From Deltaproteobacteria bacterium (GTDB taxonomy: Bacteria > Desulfobacterota > Desulfovibrionia > Desulfovibrionales > Desulfovibrionaceae): 37,966 nucleotides of DNA. The stretch spans positions 1 through 37,966 of the forward strand of contig JAISBT010000026.1 in NCBI GenBank assembly GCA_031266055.1, given 5' to 3'. The translations under genes were made by a program, and so were the position numbers. The notes beneath the pieces are model-generated. The model saw only the letters and a program-made list of their open reading frames with translations, was not told the origin of the DNA and did not search any database. Below, in pieces: positions 6,858 to 13,215 of the stretch (within the stretch, counting starts at the first letter, position 1; each line of letters begins with the position of its first letter).

Positions 6858-8329
6858 ACCATGCCTTCAGGGGTGTCGCGCAACTCCACCCCCAGAGCGT
6901 TAAGTTTAGCGCGTATGGCGTCGGCCTGTTCAAAATCTTTATTTTGCCTGGCCTGCTGTCTTTGGGCAATAAAACCGGCTACTTGTTCCAGGTCTATGTT
7001 TTTGCGGCGCGCTTTCAGTTGCTTGAAATCCTCCAGGAAGGATGCCGGAGCGTGCGTAAAAAGGCCGAGCACGGAACCCCATTTTTTAAAGGCAAGGTTT
7101 ATTTCCGCCAGGAGATCCCGGCCGGTGGAGGTTTTTATCAGGGCTTTGTCTTCAAGTATGCGTTTGGACAGGCGCAGCATATTGTTGGCGTGCCCCAGTG
7201 CCGCGGCGGTGTTCAGATCATCGGCCATGCTCGCGTCAAAGTCCGCGGCGATTTTTTGCAGTTCAGCCGTAAGTCCGGCGTCCGGGCCGGCCTGGCTCCA
7301 TTTGTTCTTATTCAACATGGTTTGCACGGCTTCAAGGCCCTGGTAGATGCGCTGAAGGTTTTTCTCCGCGTCTTCCATGACTGCAAAACTGAAATCGACA
7401 GGGCTTCTGTAGTGTCGGGTAAGCAAAAAAAAGCGCAGGGCTTCCGGCAGGTGTTCTTGCAGCAGGTCGCGGATGGTTTTAAAATTACCTTTGGATTTGG
7501 ACATTTTTTCGCTGTTCAGCGTTACAAAGCCGTTGTGTACCCAATAGTTGCAAAACCTGCCCTGTTCATGAGCGCAGCCGCAGCCCGGCGGTGGCAGGGC
7601 GGCTTCGGTCTGGGCGATTTCATTTTCGTGATGCGGAAAAATCAAATCCTGGCCGCCGCCATGTATATCCAGAGGCAGAGGACAGTATTTTTTACTCATG
7701 GCGGAACATTCGATGTGCCAGCCCGGACGCCCCTGGCCCCAAGGGCTTTCCCAAAAGGGTTCCCCCGGTTTGACTGCCTTCCAGAGAGCAAAATCCAGAG
7801 GATTTTCTTTTTCTTCGCCGGGCGTCACTCTTGCGCCGGCCTGCATTTCTTCCAAAGATCGGTGGGAAAGTTTGCCATAATCCTTGAAAGCGGCCACCCG
7901 GAAGTAAACATCGCCGGAGGGGGTGGCATAAGCCTTTCCCGCCTGGATGAGCGTTTGGATCAGCGCGAGCATTTCCGGGATATGTTCAGTGGCTTTCGGT
8001 TCAACATCAGCCCGCAGAACCTCAAGTTGATCCATATCCGCGTAGAAAGCCTGAATATATTTTTCGGAAAGCTCCCGGCAGGAAACGCCTTCCGTATTGG
8101 CCCGATTGATGATTTTATCGTCCACATCGGTAAAATTGCGCACAAAAGTGACCTGTAAACCAAGGCTGCGCATATAACGCACCAGTACATCAAATACAAC
8201 GGCGGCGCGGGCGTGGCCAAGGTGGCAATAATCGTAAACCGTGACCCCGCAGACGTACAAATTGACTTTTCCCGGCTGAACAGGGATGAATTTTTCTTTT
8301 TTACGGTTTAAAGTATTATATATTTGCAT
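6842..8329 (-). CDS. cysS: Cysteine--tRNA ligase
   Basis: Class Ia aminoacyl-tRNA synthetase charging tRNA-Cys. The HIGH-type motif is CHLGHARA at about residue 35 and the KMSKS loop is intact (NSEKMSKSKGNF). Zinc ligands are visible as Cys27 (YVCGVTVYD), the Cys of GWHIECSAMS, and the His and Glu of FPHHENEIAQTEA. A helical anticodon-binding domain and the C-terminal DALR-like segment (ADAIRAKLNALGVELRDTPEG) complete a protein of 495 residues, slightly above the typical 460-490. ATG start. The upstream 145-nt gap carries a four-hairpin repeat. The 3' end overlaps the M48 peptidase start. Confidence 0.98.
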   Translation of the reverse strand: MQIYNTLNRKKEKFIPVQPGKVNLYVCGVTVYDYCHLGHARAAVVFDVLVRYMRSLGLQVTFVRNFTDVDDKIINRANTEGVSCRELSEKYIQAFYADMDQLEVLRADVEPKATEHIPEMLALIQTLIQAGKAYATPSGDVYFRVAAFKDYGKLSHRSLEEMQAGARVTPGEEKENPLDFALWKAVKPGEPFWESPWGQGRPGWHIECSAMSKKYCPLPLDIHGGGQDLIFPHHENEIAQTEAALPPPGCGCAHEQGRFCNYWVHNGFVTLNSEKMSKSKGNFKTIRDLLQEHLPEALRFFLLTRHYRSPVDFSFAVMEDAEKNLQRIYQGLEAVQTMLNKNKWSQAGPDAGLTAELQKIAADFDASMADDLNTAAALGHANNMLRLSKRILEDKALIKTSTGRDLLAEINLAFKKWGSVLGLFTHAPASFLEDFKQLKARRKNIDLEQVAGFIAQRQQARQNKDFEQADAIRAKLNALGVELRDTPEGMVWDLF

Positions 8330-8361
8330 GTATGCTCCAGGTTAACATTCATATTTAATTA

Positions 8362-8467
8362 CAGATTTCCGCATGGAAATCTGAACATCAGCCGTCAGGC
8401 TGATGCCGCCGCGAAGCGGCGAGAGTCAGCCGAAAACCGCGTTTTTCGGCTGACGATCCTCCGCAGA
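8362..8467 (-). repeat. Four-hairpin intergenic element, copy 1
   Basis: Four perfect stem-loops: CAGATTTCC/GGAAATCTG (8362-8383), CATCAGCC/GGCTGATG (8386-8405), CGCCGC/GCGGCG (8407-8421) and a 12-bp stem GTCAGCCGAAAA/TTTTCGGCTGAC (8425-8454), then GATCCTCCGCA. A second copy at 33741-33846 is in the opposite absolute orientation but the same orientation relative to the flanking genes. It sits between rpiB and cysS. Confidence 0.85.
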
Positions 8468-8474
8468 GAAAAGT

Positions 8475-8963
8475 TTACTTTTCAATGCGGATATCAGTAA
8501 ATAATTCAATTAGTTCAACCCGTTTGGCGTGACGCCCCCCGGAAAAGGGAGTTTCCATAAATATTTTGAGCAGTTCCCGGGCCAGCGGCGCCGCGGTGAC
8601 GCGTTCGCCGAAGCAGATGACGTTGGCGTTGTTATGAGCGCGGCTCATGCGGGCGTGAAACTCATGCGTACAGAGAGCCGCCCGTATGCCGGGCATACGG
8701 TTCGCGGACATGGAAACGCCGATGCCGGAGCCGCAAATTAAAATACCCATGCCGGAATCCGCCAGAACCGCCCGGCACACGGCGCGGGCCGCCCTGGGGT
8801 AGTCAAAGCGTCCGGGGTCGTACGTTCCGCAATCTTCTATACCGGAATCAACGTCCAGGCTGCGCAGATATTCCAGCAAATCAGCTTTCAGGTTGAACCC
8901 GGCGTGATCGGAACCGATATGGATATTTCCGCTGAAACCGTTGTGTGTATGTTTATCCGGCAC
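8475..8963 (-). CDS. rpiB: Ribose-5-phosphate isomerase B (RpiB/LacA/LacB family)
   Basis: Interconverts ribose 5-phosphate and ribulose 5-phosphate in the pentose phosphate pathway; the product feeds the PRPP synthetase encoded downstream. Diagnostic motifs: IGSDHAGFNLK near residue 16, DYPRAARAV, the catalytic-loop segment GILICGSGIGVSMSANR with the conserved Cys, and HNNANVICFGERV. The start is GTG, with AGGAG five bases upstream; a nearby ATG is out of frame. At 162 residues it is a little longer than the usual 145-155, because of a short polar N-terminal leader (KHTHNGFSGN). The gene is bracketed by two repeat elements, so it may be transcribed somewhat independently of its neighbours. 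Confidence 0.95.
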   Translation of the reverse strand: MPDKHTHNGFSGNIHIGSDHAGFNLKADLLEYLRSLDVDSGIEDCGTYDPGRFDYPRAARAVCRAVLADSGMGILICGSGIGVSMSANRMPGIRAALCTHEFHARMSRAHNNANVICFGERVTAAPLARELLKIFMETPFSGGRHAKRVELIELFTDIRIEK

Positions 8964-8982
8964 ATGTTCTCCTGTAAGTTTT

Positions 8983-9173
8983 AGAGCATTTTAACATTGA
9001 AAATGTTAAAATGCTCTGGCGGCGGGTACCGCCGCCCGCCCCGCAGGCGTAGGCGAAACTTGCTTTAGCCGTTGCTGCGTAGCAGCTTACGGATGAAGAC
9101 AGCAGTGATGTTTCGCCGTTAAGCGCCGGAGGTGGCGTCACAAAATTAAACTGCTCTAATGTCAAAATGCTCC
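8983..9173. repeat. MITE-like element with 16-bp terminal inverted repeats
   Basis: A 191-bp element. The left end AGAGCATTTTAACATT (8983-8998) matches the right end (9158-9173, inverted) at 14 of 16 positions. Inside are a perfect 16-bp hairpin with 3-nt loop (8983-9017), a GGCGGCGG/CCGCCGCC hairpin, and the large core with TTCAGCCGT / ACGGATGAAG arms and TGCTGCGTAGCA apex. It carries no supportable reading frame. Related copies occur at 17, 1992, 17269, 20231, 20812 and 35433. Its right end overlaps the 3' end of the LolB-like gene. Confidence 0.8.
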
Positions 9174-10028
9174 GGAATCCGGATAAGCGGTTTTTATGGT
9201 GGCTGTGGACGGCAGAATCAAATCAAGCTGTTCCGGAGTGAAGGGTTTTTCCAGCCGTTGCAGGCTTCGGATCTGTATGGCCACGGAATAGCCATCCGGA
9301 TGCGCCACGCGGATGCGGCGCGGGCCAGGCAGAGTCCAGGCGTCCACTCCGGACAGGTAGTCAAATTCAAAACGCCAGCCGATATTTCTTTGATCCTGTT
9401 TCCGCTGTGCGATCCAACTGACGGGCTGGCCTTGGGAGTTGATGAGCAGTTCTCCCTTTAACGGCCCGGAAGCTATGTAATATGCGCTTTCCAGCCTGTC
9501 ATTGACGCTTGTAAGTTCCGGCCTGGCCTCGTTTTGTCCGGGCAGAAAAAAATTTTGGTAATGGCCGTTAAACAGCGCGGCCAATTCTCCCAGGCGCATG
9601 GGCAGCGGTATGCCGGCTTTCAGCATGGCGTGCGGCGAGTTGGAAGCGGCATAGGCGCTGTTGCTTTCCGGGTCATACAGTAAAAAAGTGTGTTGATCTT
9701 CAAAAATTTTGGCTTTGGCCGCCCCGAAAGCGCCTAAAATATCCAGGCGCACAGGGTAGGGCGTGGCGGGAGCAAAATTGCTCCAGAAATAGGCGTCAAA
9801 GCGGTAGCTTTTATCCGGAGTCTGGTAACGGACGGTTAATGCCGCGTTAAACGGGGCGAACAACTCCGCGTTCCGCCTGGACAAAATCGTGAAGCGCGAC
9901 CAGTTCAGTTCGCCCTGGCTCAAATTGAGGTCGGCATATTGAGGAACCTTCGGCTGGCAGGCGGAGAGAAACAGCAGCAGAGCAGCGGCGAGAAGCGGCA
10001 TCTTTCCGCGGGGCGATTCAATGTTCAT
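9162..10028 (-). CDS. Lipoprotein, possibly LolB-like
   Basis: A signal peptide of about 23 residues ends in the lipobox LSAC (Cys24), so this is a membrane-anchored lipoprotein. The rest (288 residues total) is predicted mainly beta, with segments such as FNAALTVRYQTPDKSYRFDAYFWSNF, a DILGAFGAAKAKIF strand and FLLYDPESNSAY. This resembles the LolA/LolB fold used to carry lipoproteins to the outer membrane. The assignment rests on this pattern and is tentative; no single invariant motif proves it. The ATG lies directly after the TPR-lipoprotein stop, with AAGGAT upstream, so the two lipoproteins are probably co-translated and may act in the same envelope process. The last codons (G-A-F-stop) lie in the terminal repeat of the 8983-9173 element. 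Confidence 0.75.
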   Translation of the reverse strand: MNIESPRGKMPLLAAALLLFLSACQPKVPQYADLNLSQGELNWSRFTILSRRNAELFAPFNAALTVRYQTPDKSYRFDAYFWSNFAPATPYPVRLDILGAFGAAKAKIFEDQHTFLLYDPESNSAYAASNSPHAMLKAGIPLPMRLGELAALFNGHYQNFFLPGQNEARPELTSVNDRLESAYYIASGPLKGELLINSQGQPVSWIAQRKQDQRNIGWRFEFDYLSGVDAWTLPGPRRIRVAHPDGYSVAIQIRSLQRLEKPFTPEQLDLILPSTATIKTAYPDSGAF

Positions 10029-11831
10029 TCAATTATCCTTGAGCATACGTATTTTTTTCAGCACTTCCTGCGCATCTTCATGCTCAAGTTTCAGGGCTTT
10101 GCCGTAGGCTTCCAGGGCGTCATCCCTTTTGCCGAGAGCTGAAGCTATGTCGCCGTAGTGCTCCCAGATAACCGGGTCGTTGCCGCCCATTTGTATGCAC
10201 CGGCGTATATTGTCCCAGGCTTTTTTATAATCGTGCAGGCGGTATTGCACCCAGGCCATGGAATCCACGATGTGATAACTTTTTGGTTCCAGTTCCATGG
10301 CTTTGCGCAGCATGTTCCGGGCGCGCTCAAGCTCCATGTTGTTGTCCGCCAGCATGTATCCCGCAAAATTCAACACCAGGGCGTCATTGGGGTTTTTGGC
10401 CAGTATTTGTTCCATAATGCGTAAAGATTCTTCGGTTTTTTTCAAAAAACCCAAGTTTGCGCCCAAGGCGTACAGCAGTTGGTAATCATCCGGCCACTCT
10501 TCCAGGGCTTTTTTGGCAATATCCGCCGCTTCCGCATAATTTTTGAAATTGCTGTACAGTTCGGAAAGCAGCAGCCAGTTGTTTTTAACATTGGGAAATT
10601 CTTCTACTAAAATTTCCCCGGTTTCAATCGCTTTTTCCAGATTTTTTGCTTTAACGAGCAGAGCTGTTTTCAGGCGCAATACCCTGTCCCGGTTTTGCGC
10701 GTCCGGCGAAATTTTTTCTATACGCTCCAGCGCTCCGGCGTAATTTTTTTCATTGTCATGATCCAGCAGGGCCAGCCAATAATTAACGTCGTCGGCGATA
10801 TAGGGAATATTCTCCAGGGAAAGCAATATTGTTTCAGCCTCTTCCAGACGATTGTGTTCCATAAAGACTTGAGAGGCCTGCACTTTTACATCCGGCGCAT
10901 AGTCGGAAGCCATAACTTGCCGCACGGTCGCTGTGTATTGCCCCGCCAAGATCTGGGCGTTCAGCATGAGCAGATATATTTGCGGCAGATCGTTTGTTTT
11001 CAGGGCATTTTTATAATAGTCGGCGGCCAGCGGATAATTTTTTGCCAGCTCGGCTTCCGCGGCCAGAGCCATCCATCCTTCGGTGAAGTTGGGGTGCAGC
11101 TTGACCAGGGCGGCAAGTTTCTGCAGCGCAACGTCCTGCTGCCCGGTGGATTTATATATCTGGGCTTCGTAGAATAAAAGCGTGGAAGTCCGTTCATGCG
11201 GCGGAAAGGACGCAATGACCGCCTGAGCCTTGCTATAACGCTGATCTTCCATCAGCAGCCGGATCAGCAGCATACGCAACTCATTCAAATCCTGCTGTTT
11301 TTGCTTTGCTGAAAGTCCCGGCTGGTTTTTGCCGTATCCGGCGCTGAAAGCTTTGAGCTTGTTGATGGCTTCATCCACCCGGCCTTCTTTGGCCAGCAGT
11401 TCTGAAAGCATCATATTGAGCGTTAAATCCCGGGGATAAAGCCTGGTTCCGGTTTCAGCCGTGGCCAGAGCCAGGTTTTGATCGCGGCTGAAGTCGTAAA
11501 TGCTCACCGCCTCACGAAAAAGTTCCGCTGTGGGCGCAAGGGATAACAGTTCTTGAATGGCGCGTGTGGCTGCCGGCGTATCGCCGTGAATCAGGGCGTC
11601 ATTCAGCACAAGGTAAAGGTAGATGGTTTCTCCGTCTTCGCCCAGCCAGCCCGGATTCTGTTCCGCCTGGCCGGCAGTCCGGGCATACGCGGCATCCGCT
11701 TCCGCGCTTTCCGCAGAGCGCGGGTTTTGCCGCTCCCCGGTCATGGAGCCGGAACAAGCGCTCAGGACAAGCAATGCCGTTGTTAAAAGGAATATGCCCG
11801 AACTTTTAAAAATATGTTGCAACTTAGTCAT
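10029..11831 (-). CDS. Tetratricopeptide-repeat lipoprotein
   Basis: Secreted lipoprotein (about 600 residues) with a signal peptide ending in LVLSAC and a following Ser/Gly-rich linker. The mature part is almost entirely TPR helices, for example repeats around NLMLSELLAKEGRVDEAINKL, YSKAQAVIASFP, FTEGWMALAAEAELAKNYPLAADYY and VIWEHYGDIASALGKRDDALEAYGKALKLEH. Such proteins are scaffolds in envelope assembly or secretion; no enzyme domain is visible. I took the ATG at 11829-11831 because the signal peptide starts there; an ATG ten codons upstream lies inside the sigma-factor 3' end. The gene sits between the RpoH-like factor and a second lipoprotein, with direct stop/start contact to the latter. 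Partner unknown. Confidence 0.85.
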   Translation of the reverse strand: MTKLQHIFKSSGIFLLTTALLVLSACSGSMTGERQNPRSAESAEADAAYARTAGQAEQNPGWLGEDGETIYLYLVLNDALIHGDTPAATRAIQELLSLAPTAELFREAVSIYDFSRDQNLALATAETGTRLYPRDLTLNMMLSELLAKEGRVDEAINKLKAFSAGYGKNQPGLSAKQKQQDLNELRMLLIRLLMEDQRYSKAQAVIASFPPHERTSTLLFYEAQIYKSTGQQDVALQKLAALVKLHPNFTEGWMALAAEAELAKNYPLAADYYKNALKTNDLPQIYLLMLNAQILAGQYTATVRQVMASDYAPDVKVQASQVFMEHNRLEEAETILLSLENIPYIADDVNYWLALLDHDNEKNYAGALERIEKISPDAQNRDRVLRLKTALLVKAKNLEKAIETGEILVEEFPNVKNNWLLLSELYSNFKNYAEAADIAKKALEEWPDDYQLLYALGANLGFLKKTEESLRIMEQILAKNPNDALVLNFAGYMLADNNMELERARNMLRKAMELEPKSYHIVDSMAWVQYRLHDYKKAWDNIRRCIQMGGNDPVIWEHYGDIASALGKRDDALEAYGKALKLEHEDAQEVLKKIRMLKDN

Positions 11832-11842
11832 ATGCCGGCCTG

Positions 11843-13066
11843 TTATTGCGGGTTGACCCATTCATGAGAAAAATCTTTGATATTGCTGAACAGGTGTTCG
11901 CGTATTTTTTGCAGAAGTCTTGCTTCAATCTGACGCACCCGTTCCCGGGTGATATGAAATTTTTCGCCGATTTCTCTTAAGGTTACGGGGTCGTCCGTGA
12001 GTAATCTGTGCGTGAGAATATACTCTTCCTTGGAAGAAAGCGAGGGGAGAATGGCTTGCAGCCTGTCCTGCACCATACCGGCAATTTCGTTGTGCGCAAG
12101 CATGTCTTCAATGCCCGGGCCCAAAGCCGGCAAATAATCCATATGCGTGGCTCCGGACGGTTCGTCGGAATTCATGGGCAGATTGAGCGACATGTCGGTG
12201 GCGTCCATACGTTGTTCCATTTCTATAATCTGTTCTTCGGTAACGTCCAGATTCTTGGACAGGGTGGCCGTATCCGGGTCAAACCCCTGGGATATGAGGC
12301 GCTGCCTTTCTTTGTTCAGATTATAAAAAAGTTTGCGTTGGGCCTGCGTAGTGCCGATTTTGACCATGCGCCAGTTGTCCATGATGAATTTCAAAATATA
12401 GGCTTTAATCCAGAAGGCCGCATAGTATGAAAATTTGATGCCTTTTTCCGGGTCGAATTTGCTCACGGCGCGCACCAGGCCCACATTGCCCTCCTGAATG
12501 AGATCCAGCACGCTTTGCATCCAGCGGCGCTGAAAATCCATGGCGATGCGGACAACCAGACGTAAATGCGAAGAAATAAGGGCGAACGCCGCGTCCGGGT
12601 CGCCGGTATCGCGGACTTTACGGGCCAGAGTCAGTTCTTCTTCGGGGGTGAGCATGGCAAAATGGCTTATTTCGCGCATATAGTAATGCAGGCTGTCGCG
12701 TGCGGCGGCGCTGTCCGGCAGTCTGGGCAGCAGAGTAAAGACGTCTTTTCCGGAGGGAAGGGCTTTCAGGCTCAAGTCGGCCGCGCGCTCTCCCGGCAAA
12801 CGGTCAAACATGTCCGGCATGTCCGAAACCGCATCCAGATCGGGCGCCAGCCCATCCGGGATGATCTCCGGCAAATCGTCAAGCAGTTCTTCATCATCAA
12901 GATTATCCAAAAATTCGTATTCAGCGGAACCGCCGCCGGAATTTTCTTCGTAATTCATGTCCGCGTCCGGCTCCGGGGGGCTTGAAAAAACGGATTTTCT
13001 TTCCGCCGTATGCCCGGGAGCTTTACCCGCCGTTTTGGACGTATGCTTGAGGGGTTTCATTTTCAT
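11843..13066 (-). CDS. rpoH: RpoH-like sigma-70 family sigma factor with acidic N-terminal extension
   Basis: Alternative sigma factor. From about residue 118 it has sigma region 1.2/2 (YYMREISHFAMLTPEEELTLA, VLDLIQEGNVGLVRAVSKFD, FSYYAAFWIKAYILKFIMDNW). The KLFYNL segment is the RpoH box typical of sigma-32. Region 3 follows, then a region 4 helix-turn-helix (TLREIGEKFHITRERVRQIEARLLQKI). An RpoH factor would direct heat-shock genes; targets cannot be read from this window. The first ~115 residues are unusual: low complexity, rich in Asp/Glu/Pro (DNLDDEELLDDLPEIIPDG), and absent from the compact 280-300 residue enterobacterial RpoH. No Shine-Dalgarno sequence precedes the ATG, and a good -10 lies six bases upstream. 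A start further inside (Met37) is possible. First gene of the minus-strand run. Confidence 0.88.
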   Translation of the reverse strand: MKMKPLKHTSKTAGKAPGHTAERKSVFSSPPEPDADMNYEENSGGGSAEYEFLDNLDDEELLDDLPEIIPDGLAPDLDAVSDMPDMFDRLPGERAADLSLKALPSGKDVFTLLPRLPDSAAARDSLHYYMREISHFAMLTPEEELTLARKVRDTGDPDAAFALISSHLRLVVRIAMDFQRRWMQSVLDLIQEGNVGLVRAVSKFDPEKGIKFSYYAAFWIKAYILKFIMDNWRMVKIGTTQAQRKLFYNLNKERQRLISQGFDPDTATLSKNLDVTEEQIIEMEQRMDATDMSLNLPMNSDEPSGATHMDYLPALGPGIEDMLAHNEIAGMVQDRLQAILPSLSSKEEYILTHRLLTDDPVTLREIGEKFHITRERVRQIEARLLQKIREHLFSNIKDFSHEWVNPQ

Positions 13067-13072
13067 GTTGTG

Positions 13073-13101
13073 ATCATAACATATTGCAAATTAATTACCA
13101 A
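13073..13101 (-). promoter_or_regulatory. Candidate sigma-70-type promoter of the rpoH-like gene
   Basis: On the minus strand TTGGTA (13096-13101), a 17-nt AT-rich spacer and TATGAT (13073-13078) match the -35/-10 consensus at 4/6 and 5/6. The expected start point falls on or beside the ATG at 13066, implying a leaderless or nearly leaderless mRNA. Confidence 0.45.
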
Positions 13102-13158
13102 GAGCCGGCATTGAAAAACCCTGCCGTCAATTGTCCCGGAAAACGGCATAATTTCTAT

Positions 13159-13187
13159 TTGTTTTTTCAGGAGAATTTAAGTAAGAT
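13159..13187 (+). promoter_or_regulatory. Weak candidate promoter of metH
   Basis: TTGTTT (13159-13164), a 17-nt spacer and TAAGAT (13182-13187) lie 29 nt before the metH start. The hexamers match consensus only 3/6 and 4/6. I saw no SAM or cobalamin riboswitch in the 149-nt divergent region. Confidence 0.25.
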
Positions 13188-13215
13188 AATAAGTTATCAT
13201 TCAAAGGATTTAAAT

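Noticed and set aside
6791-8158. 455-codon plus-strand frame opposite cysS
   Set aside because: Antisense shadow of cysS; the cysS motifs are intact on the other strand.
8953-9165. 70-codon minus-strand frame between rpiB and the LolB-like gene
   Set aside because: Lies almost wholly inside the inverted-repeat element and has no coding character.
13067-13215. SAM or cobalamin riboswitch before metH
   Set aside because: The divergent region is short, and no conserved riboswitch core or terminator hairpin was recognised.
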